Part shown: positions 52,885 through 61,169 of the stretch, in pieces
Layout: each line of letters begins with the position of its first letter
How positions within the stretch are numbered: position 1 is the stretch's first letter
Source: Microbacterium sp. CBA3102
Lineage (GTDB): Bacteria > Actinomycetota > Actinomycetes > Actinomycetales > Microbacteriaceae
Assembly (NCBI RefSeq): GCF_007954505.1
Contig: NZ_CP042412.1
Span: forward strand, 1,550,001-1,614,000
Direction of reading: 5' to 3'
DNA: 64,000 nucleotides
The notes under the pieces: generated by a model
What the model saw: the letters and a program-made list of their open reading frames with translations, nothing else
The model's database searches: none
What the model was told of the DNA's origin: nothing
Position numbers and translations under genes: made by a program

Positions 52885-55407
52885 GTGTCTCACAGCTTTC
52901 CTGATCTCACCCGCGCGGAATCGACGACGCGTGACCTCTCCCATCCTTCGGTCGGTGCTGCGCTCGGAGGCCTGGCCGGCCTGATCGTGATGAGCATGGT
53001 CGCAGGGATCCTGGTCGTGCTGCCGTTCGTCCCCGGGCTCGTTCTCGTGGGGCAGGCGGGGAACGCGGCGCTCGACCTTTTCGAGGAGCTTCCCGCGCAC
53101 CTCACGATCGAACAGTCGATGCTTCCGACGACGGTGTACGCCCGCGACGCCGACAGCGGCGACGAGAAGGTCCTCACCCGGTTCTACGAACAGGACCGGA
53201 TGCCGGTGACGTACGAGCAGATCTCGCCGACGATGATCGATGCGATCCTCTCCAGCGAGGACCCGCGGTACTTCACCCATAGCGGGATCGATCTGATCGG
53301 GACGACCAGGGCGATCCTTGGCAACGTCAAGGGAGGGCAGACCCAGGGCGGTTCGTCGATCACACAACAGTATGTGAAGAACGTTCTCGTGCAGCGCTGC
53401 GAGCTCGAGGCGACCGCGCCGGAGGCCACGGAAGACGATTCGGAGACCCTCCAGGAGTGCTGGCGCAAGGTGACCTCCGCCGAGGGAAGCGATGGATACA
53501 TCCGGAAGCTGCAAGAGATGCGGTACGCGATCGCGCTCGAGAAGCGCTACTCGAAGGTCGAGATCCTGGAGCGCTATCTCAACATCGCGAACTTCGGCGG
53601 AACGATCTACGGTATCGAGGCGGCCGCGCGGTACTACTTCAACACCTCCGCATCAGCGGTATCCGTGGGGCAGGCGGCTGTGCTCGCCGGTGTCGTGCAG
53701 AATCCGAACAGCTACCGGATCGACCGCCCGGAGGGGTCAATCGCCGCGGCGTCGGGAGAGCGCGTGAACAAGGCGCCCGACGGTGCGGTCGATGACGTCT
53801 CGCCCGGTACGCTGGCGGCGCTCGAGGGGCTGCGCGGCGACGGGGCGATCACCGAGGAGCAGTACGTCCACGCCGCCGACGGATATAGCGAGACCAAGGG
53901 GAGACAGCTCTACGTGCTGAGCCGGATGCACGAGGACAGGAAGATAGCCGACGCGCAGTACACGGAGGCCGTCCTCGACCCGGTGCGCCCGGCGGTGACG
54001 CCTCCGACGAGCGGGTGCGCGGGCACGGGAGACGCGGCCTACTTCTGCCAGTACGTCATCGCGAGCATCCGCAGCGATCCCCGATTCGGGGACACGGCGG
54101 TCGCACGTGAGACGCGGCTGCGGCAAGGCGGGTTGCAGATCCACACCACCGTCGACGCCTCGCTGCAGGAATCGGTCGCTGAGGCGATGAGACGTCACGT
54201 GCCGGCATCTGCCGAAGGACTCAACCTCGGGGGAGCCGTCGTCAACGTCGAAGTCGGCACTGGTCGTGTGCTGGCCATCGCTCAGAACACGAACTTCACC
54301 GAGGACGAGTCGCACGCGGAAGACCCCAGCTACTCCGCGCTCGTCTATGCGGGCGATCCGGCGCGCGGCGGATCTGCGGGTTTCAACGCCGGATCCACGT
54401 TCAAGCTCTTCACTCTGTTGGCCTGGCTCGAAGCCGGGCGCTCCGTCAACGAGAGGGTCGACGGGCGGGTTCGTGCCATTCCACGGGTGAAGAACTCTTG
54501 CGACGGGGATTGGGTGAACCACAGCAACGTGGTGGTCAGGAATTGGGGTAACCAGCCCGGCTATGTCGGGACACCGGCGGAGTTCACATCGAGATCGCTG
54601 AACTCCGGGTATCTCGCGATGGCGGAACAGCTTGACCTCTGCGACATCTCCCGGGTGGCGAGCAGGCTCGGGGTGAAGGATCTCGCGGGCGGCGATCTGA
54701 CCATGAACACGCTCTTCTCGGTGCTTGGATCCGCGAACGTGTCGCCGCTCGCGATGGCCAACGCGTATGCGACGGTCGCGAGCGGGGGGATGTTCTGCCC
54801 GACGACAGCCATCGAGCGCGTGGTCGGGCCGAACGGCGAAGAGATCATTCCGCCGCCTGCTGCATGCACGCGCGTGCTGGAGGCCGGCGTCGCAGCCACG
54901 GCCGCGTCCGTGCTTCAGGACGTGATGAACGGCGGGACGGGGTCACGAGCGAACCCCTGGGACGGCACCCCGATCATCGGGAAGACGGGATCGCACGAGG
55001 TGCAGCAGACCTGGATGATGGAATCCAGCACGAAGGTCGCGACGGGAGTGTGGGTGGGGAACGCTACCGGCCTTGACGACATGACCCGACGGTTCGGAGA
55101 GCGCAGATACGCACTGGCGCGTGACGTGCAGCGCGCCGCGAACAGCCTGTTCGGTGGAGGGCGTTTCGCCGAGGCTGATGCCCGTCTGACGAAGCGTTTC
55201 GAGGCAGAGGTTCCCGACGTCGTGGGGATGCCGGTCGAGGAGGCGGCCGCACGACTCGAAGCGTTGGGTTTCACGGTGCACCTCGACGGCGCCGTGCCCG
55301 AACCGGAAAGTGCCGACGACAAGGTCTCGTTCCAGGAACCCGCCGGCGGGCTCTTGGAGCGAGGAGGAACCGTGACCCTTCGTCCCGGCGACGCGCCCGA
55401 CAGCTAG
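52885..55407 (+). CDS. class A penicillin-binding protein with PASTA domain
   Basis: An 840-residue bifunctional peptidoglycan synthase. A membrane helix lies at about 28-55. The GT51 glycosyltransferase domain has EDPRYFTHSGID near 125 and GGSSITQQ near 155. The transpeptidase has STFK near 502, SLNSG near 569 and KTGS near 699, and a single PASTA domain covers about 775-838. It makes and crosslinks glycan strands outside the membrane. GTG 52885 is preferred because the protein then begins at the cytoplasmic tail; GTG 52834 is possible. Confidence 0.93.
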   Translation: MSHSFPDLTRAESTTRDLSHPSVGAALGGLAGLIVMSMVAGILVVLPFVPGLVLVGQAGNAALDLFEELPAHLTIEQSMLPTTVYARDADSGDEKVLTRFYEQDRMPVTYEQISPTMIDAILSSEDPRYFTHSGIDLIGTTRAILGNVKGGQTQGGSSITQQYVKNVLVQRCELEATAPEATEDDSETLQECWRKVTSAEGSDGYIRKLQEMRYAIALEKRYSKVEILERYLNIANFGGTIYGIEAAARYYFNTSASAVSVGQAAVLAGVVQNPNSYRIDRPEGSIAAASGERVNKAPDGAVDDVSPGTLAALEGLRGDGAITEEQYVHAADGYSETKGRQLYVLSRMHEDRKIADAQYTEAVLDPVRPAVTPPTSGCAGTGDAAYFCQYVIASIRSDPRFGDTAVARETRLRQGGLQIHTTVDASLQESVAEAMRRHVPASAEGLNLGGAVVNVEVGTGRVLAIAQNTNFTEDESHAEDPSYSALVYAGDPARGGSAGFNAGSTFKLFTLLAWLEAGRSVNERVDGRVRAIPRVKNSCDGDWVNHSNVVVRNWGNQPGYVGTPAEFTSRSLNSGYLAMAEQLDLCDISRVASRLGVKDLAGGDLTMNTLFSVLGSANVSPLAMANAYATVASGGMFCPTTAIERVVGPNGEEIIPPPAACTRVLEAGVAATAASVLQDVMNGGTGSRANPWDGTPIIGKTGSHEVQQTWMMESSTKVATGVWVGNATGLDDMTRRFGERRYALARDVQRAANSLFGGGRFAEADARLTKRFEAEVPDVVGMPVEEAAARLEALGFTVHLDGAVPEPESADDKVSFQEPAGGLLERGGTVTLRPGDAPDS

Positions 55408-55550
55408 GAGCGTCGAGCGGGGCGCGTTCAGAGGATGGCCCCGGAGCGCTATCGAGCGAACGTGCAGTTCTAGTGGGCCCGCGGGCGCATTGACGAAGAA
55501 GTGAACTCGACTTGGCGAAGGAGAGGACTCAACCTCACCAGGGCAAAGCA

Positions 55551-55584
55551 AAACCCCCGCCATGTAGAAGCTAGGCGAGGGTTT
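55551..55584 (-). terminator. intrinsic terminator of the tRNA operon
   Basis: On the minus strand an 11-bp stem (one mismatch, arms 55574-55584 and 55551-55561) with a 12-base loop is followed by a T-rich tail (TTTTGCTTTG). It lies just past the tRNA-Phe 3' end. The rest of the 204-bp gap toward 55408 shows nothing else. Confidence 0.75.
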
Positions 55585-55611
55585 CTGGAGTGATTGTAAC
55601 GATCACTCGTG

Positions 55612-55684
55612 TGGCTCCGACCGGCATCGATCCGGTGACCTTTCGATTTTCAGTCGAACGCTCTACCAACTGAGCTACAGAGCC
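55612..55684 (-). tRNA. tRNA-Phe (anticodon GAA)
   Basis: A 73-base cloverleaf on the minus strand. The acceptor stem GGCTCTG pairs with CGGAGCC, the anticodon loop is CTGAAAA and the T-arm has GGATCGATGCC. CCA is not encoded. Confidence 0.95.
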
Positions 55685-55753
55685 GCGCGACCGGCGAACC
55701 TGTCGCGTCCTAGACGAAGAGCCCTCTCCGAAGAAAGAGCTCATCGCACGGAG

Positions 55754-55827
55754 CGACCCTGACGGGACTTGAACCCGCGACCTCCGCCGTGACAGGGCGG
55801 CACGCTAACCAACTGCGCTACAGGGCC
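55754..55827 (-). tRNA. tRNA-Asp (anticodon GTC)
   Basis: A 74-base tRNA on the minus strand. The acceptor stem GGCCCTG pairs with CAGGGTC, the loop carries GTC, the T-arm has GGGTTCAAGTCCC, and the discriminator base is G as expected for Asp. Confidence 0.95.
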
Positions 55828-55856
55828 ATACTTGTTTTCAATTGTATCGGAAGGTG

Positions 55857-55929
55857 TGACCCCAACGGGATTCGAACCCGTGCTACCGCCGTGAAAGGGC
55901 GGCGTCCTAGGCCGCTAAACGATGGGGCC
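55857..55929 (-). tRNA. tRNA-Glu (anticodon TTC)
   Basis: A 73-base tRNA on the minus strand. The acceptor stem GGCCCCA pairs with TGGGGTC, the loop carries TTC and the T-arm has GGGTTCGAATCCC. It is first in the Glu-Asp-Phe operon. Confidence 0.95.
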
Positions 55930-56140
55930 GAGTCAGTCCCGGAGGACTTCCTTGCCGACGCTCAAGCATAAGGGATGATCCGGGCAAATCGCGAATCGAG
56001 GGCGAGGCGGCTACCCCCGGGCGTGTTTCAGGAGGACGATGGGAGGGTCAGGCGTGCGATGACCGTCGTCGGATCGACCCTGGTGCGGATGTGAAAGTTG
56101 TTGTTAGTGTGGCATTTGTGAAACCGGCGGAAGGGGCCGC

Positions 56141-57496
56141 GTGAACGACGACCAGACAACTCTGGATGCTGCGGTTGCCGCGGCTTCAGATGATTGCGGC
56201 TGCGCGCCCAGTCCTGCCGAGCGCCGAGCGTTCGGCAAAGACGGCCTCAGCCGCCGAGGCGCTCTCGGCCTCGGCGTGCTCAGTGTCGTCGCGCTCAGCG
56301 CCTTCGGCATCTCCCAGGGCGTATCCGCCGCCTACGCCGCGACGTACCCGAGCTGGGACGATGTGCAGCGGGCGAAGCAGAGCGAGGCCGCCAAGGCCGC
56401 CGAGGTCACCCGCATCGAGGGCCTCATCCAGTCCCTGACCCAGAAGGTCGCCGAGACCCAGGCGGCCGCGAAGGTCGCCGCGGACGAGTTTTACGAGGCA
56501 CAGCAGAAGTTCTTCGCCGCGTCCACCGAGGCCGACTCTCTGCAGGCCAAGGCCGACGAGCAGTCCGCGAAGGCCGACGCGTCCGCGAAGAAGGCCGGCC
56601 AGGTCGCCGCGCAGCTGTATCGCAACGGTGGCGATGACACCTCTCTCGAGCTGCTCTTCACCGGATCCGCCGACAATGCCGACGAGCTGCTCGCGCGCCT
56701 CGGCACGATGGACAAGCTGTTCGAGTACAACCAGTCGGTGTACGACGATGCGGTCGCCGCCCGGAACTCCGCGCAGTCCATGAGCGACCAGGCGGTGGTC
56801 GCTCGTGATGAGCGCGACCGCCTGCAGAAGATCGCCGAAGAGAAGATGGTCGTCGCTCAGCAGGCAGCCGACGCCGCTCAGGCTGCGCTCGACGAGCAGT
56901 CCGCGAACCTCGCCACCATGCAGGCGCAGCTCGCCGCTCTCAAGGACGCGACGACCAAGACGGTCGCGGGCTACAAGGCCGGTGTCGCGGCCGAGGAGAA
57001 GAAGCGCAGAGAGCGCGAAGCTGCGGAAGCTGCGGCCAACGCCGGCGGCAACAGCGGCGGCGGCGGCTCTCAGGGCAGCGGTGGCTGGTGCCGTCCTCAC
57101 GGCGGCGGCAAGAGCTCCGGCTACGGACCCCGTTCGCAGCAGTGCGGCCCGCAGGGCTGCTCCTCGAGCTTCCACTACGGCACGGACTTCGCGAACGGCT
57201 GCGGCGCGGCGATCTATGCCGCCCAGTCCGGCACGGTCGACTACGCGGGCTACAACGGCGGCTACGGAAACTACATCCGCATCCAGCACGGCGGGGGAAT
57301 CGGCACCGGCTACGCGCACATCCGCGACGGAGGCATCGTCGTGCGGTCGGGCCAGTGGGTCAGGTCCGGTCAGGTCATCGCCTACGCGGGCAACACCGGG
57401 CGCTCGTTCGGCTGCCACCTGCATTTCGAGGTCTACGACCGCGGTAGCGCCATCAACCCGGTGCAGTTCCTCGCTCGGCATGGCGTCTCCGCCTGA
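56141..57496 (+). CDS. Tat-type secreted M23 peptidase with coiled-coil (EnvC/NlpD-like)
   Basis: A 451-residue secreted protein. A twin-arginine signal (LSRRGALGLG) is followed by a hydrophobic stretch, with cleavage likely after AYA near residue 66. A long Ala/Gln-rich coiled coil runs to about 300, then a Gly-rich linker with several Cys, then an M23 domain with zinc ligands in HYGTD near 344 and HLHFEV near 427. Such proteins cut peptidoglycan during separation. The extra Cys residues (WCRPH, QQCGPQGC, NGCG) may form disulfides. GTG 56141 has GGAAGGGG upstream. Confidence 0.9.
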   Translation: MNDDQTTLDAAVAAASDDCGCAPSPAERRAFGKDGLSRRGALGLGVLSVVALSAFGISQGVSAAYAATYPSWDDVQRAKQSEAAKAAEVTRIEGLIQSLTQKVAETQAAAKVAADEFYEAQQKFFAASTEADSLQAKADEQSAKADASAKKAGQVAAQLYRNGGDDTSLELLFTGSADNADELLARLGTMDKLFEYNQSVYDDAVAARNSAQSMSDQAVVARDERDRLQKIAEEKMVVAQQAADAAQAALDEQSANLATMQAQLAALKDATTKTVAGYKAGVAAEEKKRREREAAEAAANAGGNSGGGGSQGSGGWCRPHGGGKSSGYGPRSQQCGPQGCSSSFHYGTDFANGCGAAIYAAQSGTVDYAGYNGGYGNYIRIQHGGGIGTGYAHIRDGGIVVRSGQWVRSGQVIAYAGNTGRSFGCHLHFEVYDRGSAINPVQFLARHGVSA

Positions 57497-57509
57497 TCAG
57501 CACCTCATC

Positions 57510-57563
57510 TTCGACGAGAAGACCCCCGGCCGCAGCTGCGGAACCGGGGGTCTTCTCGTCGAA
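57510..57563. terminator. perfect 20-bp-stem bidirectional terminator
   Basis: Arms 57510-57529 and 57544-57563 are exactly complementary around a 14-base loop, between the convergent M23 gene and ppa. Confidence 0.85.
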
Positions 57564-57573
57564 GGCGCGGGGA

Positions 57574-58065
57574 TCAGTGGCCCTGCTCTCCGAAACGCAC
57601 GATGGCTTCGTCGAGGATGCGCTGCGCTTCGGCGGCGTTCCCCCACTCGTCGACCTTGACCCACTTGTTGGGCTCGAGGTCCTTGTAGTGCTCGAAGAAG
57701 TGCGCGATCTCCTTCTTCGTGTACTCGGCGATGTCGTCGATGTCCTGGATGTGCGCCCAGCGAGGGTCCTTCGAGAGCACGGCGACCAGCTTGTCGTCTC
57801 CGCCGGCCTCGTCGCTCATCTTCAGCACGGCCACGGGACGGACCTCGACGACGACGCCCGGGTAGATCGCGTGGTCCAGCAGCACGAGCACGTCGAGCGG
57901 GTCGCCATCCTCGCCCAGCGTGTTGTCGAAGTAGCCGTAGTCGGCGGGGTAGCCGAAGGTCGTGTAGAGAACGCGGTCGAGGTGCACTCGTCCGGTCTCG
58001 TGGTCGACCTCGTACTTCACGCGGCTGCCGCGCGGGATCTCGATGACGGCGTCGTGTGCGCCCAT
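57574..58065 (-). CDS. ppa: inorganic pyrophosphatase
   Basis: A 163-residue family I pyrophosphatase that hydrolyses pyrophosphate and pulls biosynthetic reactions forward. The metal-binding signature DGDPLDVLVL and the FGYPADYGY strand are present. Start 58065 follows GAGGAG. Length fits the prokaryotic family. Confidence 0.97.
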   Translation of the reverse strand: MGAHDAVIEIPRGSRVKYEVDHETGRVHLDRVLYTTFGYPADYGYFDNTLGEDGDPLDVLVLLDHAIYPGVVVEVRPVAVLKMSDEAGGDDKLVAVLSKDPRWAHIQDIDDIAEYTKKEIAHFFEHYKDLEPNKWVKVDEWGNAAEAQRILDEAIVRFGEQGH

Positions 58066-58105
58066 GCGTGTACTCCTCAGGAAAAGTTCGGTTGGATACC
58101 GCGGA

Positions 58106-58768
58106 CTAGCCTACCCGCGGCTCCTCGGCGTCCGACCCCCGCCCGCGACGGTGTGCGATGCGGTTGAGCAGGCGCGAGAGCGGGCCGTTCAGCAGGAGGA
58201 GGAGCAAGGCGAAATAGCCGTTGGGCACGGTGAGCACGGCGATCACCAAGGAGACGGCGAACAGGATGATCGCGGCGAGGTCGCCGACGATCCCCGCTCT
58301 CAGCACCTCCGTCGGTGCCGTCGTGAGATCGGGGTGGCGACGCAGGTACATCCACCCGGCCAAGGTCGTGACCTGCGTCATGATCAACGTCCCGATGTAG
58401 ACCACGGCCTGGAGGGCATCGGAGTCCAGCTGCCCGAGCATCGCGGTGGGCACGGGCAGCCAGACGATGGTCGCCATCCAGGCGACGTTGATCCACAGGA
58501 GCGGCGTGGTGATCAGCTCCACATCGCGGTATTGGCTGTGGTGCCCCATCCAGAACGTCGCGATGAGGACGAAGCTCAGCCCGAAGCTCACCAGCTGAGG
58601 TGAGTGCTCGGAGAAGAACTCCGCCGTCGTCAGCTTCCCGGACGCCGCGTCGGAGACGGACTCCAACAACGGCAGGATGAGCAGCGTCATCGCGATCGCC
58701 ACGACGGCATCGACGAACGCCTTGAAGCGTTCGGTGCGGAACTGCTGCGTGCGGGGCTGAGCGGTCAC
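58106..58768 (-). CDS. TMEM175-family potassium channel-like protein
   Basis: A 220-residue membrane protein with six hydrophobic segments and the family motif near the N-terminus: RFKAFVDAVVAIAMTLLIL, where the usual FSD is FVD. Bacterial TMEM175 proteins are tetrameric potassium-selective channels. GTG 58768 is preferred as it stands six bases after the minus-strand TATCCT. The frame could extend upstream to 58795. Confidence 0.82.
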   Translation of the reverse strand: MTAQPRTQQFRTERFKAFVDAVVAIAMTLLILPLLESVSDAASGKLTTAEFFSEHSPQLVSFGLSFVLIATFWMGHHSQYRDVELITTPLLWINVAWMATIVWLPVPTAMLGQLDSDALQAVVYIGTLIMTQVTTLAGWMYLRRHPDLTTAPTEVLRAGIVGDLAAIILFAVSLVIAVLTVPNGYFALLLLLLNGPLSRLLNRIAHRRGRGSDAEEPRVG

Positions 58769-58774
58769 GGCGCC

Positions 58775-58826
58775 AGGATAGCCCTGAGGGTGCACCGGCG
58801 CACGGACCGGGGCCGTGCCCTACCGT
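58775..58826. promoter_or_regulatory. divergent pair of leaderless -10 boxes (channel gene and tilS)
   Basis: TATCCT on the minus strand (58775-58780) and TACCGT on the plus strand (58821-58826) each precede their GTG start by exactly six bases. Confidence 0.55.
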
Positions 58827-58832
58827 GGAACC

Positions 58833-59825
58833 GTGCCTTCCCTGTCTCCCGCCATCGCCGAGATCCGCCTGGCCGTGCGCACCGCGCTCGCCGACATGCC
58901 CGAGGGGTCCACGGTGATCGTCGCCCTCTCCGGGGGAGCGGATTCCCTCGCGCTCGCTGCCGCCACGGCCTTCGAAGCTCCCAAGCTCGGGCTCCGCGCG
59001 GCGTCGCTCACCGTCGATCACGGTCTGCAGGAAGGATCGGATGCGGTTGCTTCGCAGGCGGCGCGGGCGGCGGCGGCGCTCGGTCTCGACCCGCTGATCG
59101 TGCGTGTCGACGTCGCCGGGGAGGGTGGGCCGGAGGCCGCGGCGCGTGAGGCGCGCTACGGGGGGCTCCGGGATGCGGCGGCGGACGTCCGCGCCGCCGC
59201 GGTCCTGCTCGGGCACACCCTCGATGACCAGGCGGAGACGGTGCTGCTCGGTCTCGCCCGCGGATCCGGGGCCACGAGCCTGCAGGGCATGGCGCCGGTC
59301 CGCGAGGACGCCGACGGTGTGCGGTGGGTACGCCCGTTGCTCGGCGTCCGGCGGGAGACGACCCGGGCTTTCTGCGTCGCCTCCGCACTCACGCCGTGGG
59401 ACGACCCGCACAACCGTGACGAGCGCTACGCCAGGGTTCGAGTGCGCGAGCGCGTGCTCCCGGTGCTCGAGACGGAACTCGGTCCAGGGATCGCCGATGC
59501 GCTCGTGCGCACCGCCGAGCAGCTGCGGGAGGATGCGGAAGCCTTCGACGAGATGATCCACGAGACGATCGAAGACATCGTCGAGCACGCCGAGGCCGGC
59601 ATCTCCGTCAGCGTCGCGGCGCTCGCCGCGAACCCGGCGGCGCTGCGCAACCGGATCATCCGCCTGGTCGTCGACAGTGAGTTCGGCGTCAGCCTGACGA
59701 GGACGCAGACCATCGAGGTCGCGCGGCTGGTGACCGACTGGAACGGTCAGGGGCCGATCGACCTGCCCGAGTGCTCGGCCGTGCGCCGCGGTGGGCGCAT
59801 CGTCTTCACCGCGTCCGGTCGCTGA
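58833..59825 (+). CDS. tilS: tRNA(Ile)-lysidine synthase
   Basis: A 330-residue ATP-dependent enzyme that modifies the CAU anticodon of tRNA-Ile to lysidine. The PP-loop SGGADSLAL lies near residue 33, and LGHTLDDQAETVLLGLARGSG is the conserved second region. It is short, without the long C-terminal domains of the E. coli enzyme, as is usual in actinobacteria. GTG 58833 has a leaderless -10 box. Confidence 0.95.
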   Translation: MPSLSPAIAEIRLAVRTALADMPEGSTVIVALSGGADSLALAAATAFEAPKLGLRAASLTVDHGLQEGSDAVASQAARAAAALGLDPLIVRVDVAGEGGPEAAAREARYGGLRDAAADVRAAAVLLGHTLDDQAETVLLGLARGSGATSLQGMAPVREDADGVRWVRPLLGVRRETTRAFCVASALTPWDDPHNRDERYARVRVRERVLPVLETELGPGIADALVRTAEQLREDAEAFDEMIHETIEDIVEHAEAGISVSVAALAANPAALRNRIIRLVVDSEFGVSLTRTQTIEVARLVTDWNGQGPIDLPECSAVRRGGRIVFTASGR

Positions 59826-59839
59826 GCGAGGGGGAAGCC

Positions 59840-60439
59840 CTACTTCTTACCGCCGAAGAGACCGCCGAGAATTCCGCCGAGGTCGATGCCGCCGCCCGAT
59901 CCGCTGCCGTTCCCGCCGCCGAGCAGTCCGCCGATCACGTCGCCGATCCCGCCTCCGCCGGAACCACTGCTGCCGCCTCCGCCGAGAAGGCCGCCGATGA
60001 GGTCGCCGATCCCGCCAGAGCTCTCGGCTCCGGTGTCCGTCTTGGCGGTCTTGTCCTTGTTCGCATTGGCGATGAGGCCCATCACGATCGGCGCCAGGAT
60101 GGGGAGGAGCTTGCCGAAGTCGATGCCGGGAGTCGCCTTCGACTCCGTGAGCTCCTTCGTGACCTCCTTCTCCTTCGAGCCGAGGATGTGCGCGACGATC
60201 TTGCCGCCGTCGGCCTGATCGATGTCATCGACCTTCGAGGCGCCGGCGGTGCCCTCGTGCTTCTTGAGCGCGTTCTGGATCGCTGCGGAGCCTTCGTCGG
60301 TCTCCGCGTTCTTCGCGAGGCCGCCCAGGAGCACGGCACCACCCTGTTCGACGGCGACCTTGGCCTCGTCTCGCGAGACCCCCAGCTTCTCCGCGATGTC
60401 ATCGATCGGTACCTGCGCGAGGATGTCGTCAAGAGTCAT
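59840..60439 (-). CDS. DUF937 (YidB-like) family protein
   Basis: A 199-residue protein. The first 115 residues carry the DUF937 pattern (DDIAEKLGVSRDEAKVAVEQGGAVLLGGL, here outlined), and the last 70 are Gly/Ser-rich repeats (GDLIGGLLGGG types). No signal peptide. Function unknown. It lies convergent with tilS, with a 14-bp gap. Confidence 0.85.
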   Translation of the reverse strand: MTLDDILAQVPIDDIAEKLGVSRDEAKVAVEQGGAVLLGGLAKNAETDEGSAAIQNALKKHEGTAGASKVDDIDQADGGKIVAHILGSKEKEVTKELTESKATPGIDFGKLLPILAPIVMGLIANANKDKTAKTDTGAESSGGIGDLIGGLLGGGGSSGSGGGGIGDVIGGLLGGGNGSGSGGGIDLGGILGGLFGGKK

Positions 60440-60519
60440 GGTGAATCCTTCCCTCAGGGGCGTCCGCCCGCGTCACCGCTCACAGTAGTGCGGATACCGG
60501 AGCATGGGGTGGCGTCGCC

Positions 60520-60525
60520 TAAAAT
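60520..60525 (+). promoter_or_regulatory. -10 box of a leaderless promoter for hpt
   Basis: TAAAAT, a near-consensus -10, six bases before ATG 60532. Confidence 0.65.
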
Positions 60526-60531
60526 CGATCC

Positions 60532-61083
60532 ATGCGCGCCGCGGAGATCCAGGACGACCTTGCACAGATCCTCGTCACAGAGGAGGAGATCCTCGCCAAA
60601 CTCGAGGAACTGGCGGCGCAGGTCGCCCGGGACTACGAAGGCAAGGACCTCGTCCTCGTCGGCGTCCTCAAAGGCGCCGTGATGGTGATGGCCGACTTCG
60701 CGCGGGCACTGCCCTTCCACGCACCGATGGATTGGATGGCGGTCTCGAGCTACGGCGCGAGCACCAAGTCGAGCGGCGTCGTACAGATCCGCAAAGACCT
60801 CGACACCGACCTCAACGGCAAGCATGTCCTGATCGTCGAGGACATCATCGACTCCGGTCTCACGCTCAGCTGGCTGCTCGAGAACTTCGGCTCGCGCGGG
60901 GCGGAGTCGATCGAGGTGCTGGCACTTCTGCGCAAGCCCGAGGCCGCGAAAGTCGTCATCGACTGCAAGTACGTCGGCTTCGACATCCCCACCGATTTCG
61001 TCGTCGGCTACGGCCTCGACTACGACGAGCGGTACCGCAACCTGCGCGACGTCGCCGTGCTCGCGCCGCACGTCTACTCCTGA
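60532..61083 (+). CDS. hpt: hypoxanthine phosphoribosyltransferase
   Basis: A 183-residue purine salvage enzyme that makes IMP or GMP from hypoxanthine or guanine with PRPP. The PRPP-binding loop VEDIIDSGLT is near residue 105, and the flexible-loop SSYG segment near 65. hpt next to tilS and ftsH is an order seen in many actinobacteria and Firmicutes. Confidence 0.96.
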   Translation: MRAAEIQDDLAQILVTEEEILAKLEELAAQVARDYEGKDLVLVGVLKGAVMVMADFARALPFHAPMDWMAVSSYGASTKSSGVVQIRKDLDTDLNGKHVLIVEDIIDSGLTLSWLLENFGSRGAESIEVLALLRKPEAAKVVIDCKYVGFDIPTDFVVGYGLDYDERYRNLRDVAVLAPHVYS

Positions 61084-61169
61084 CGCGCGACGACGGGTGT
61101 GCTGCCGGGGTACGCCGTGGGTGAACGCACAGCGACCCCCTAGGGCGCGCGCGATACGCTGATCCGATC

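Noticed and set aside
55789..55971. A short open frame over the tRNA genes
   Set aside because: It lies across tRNA-Asp and tRNA-Glu, so it is not a protein gene.
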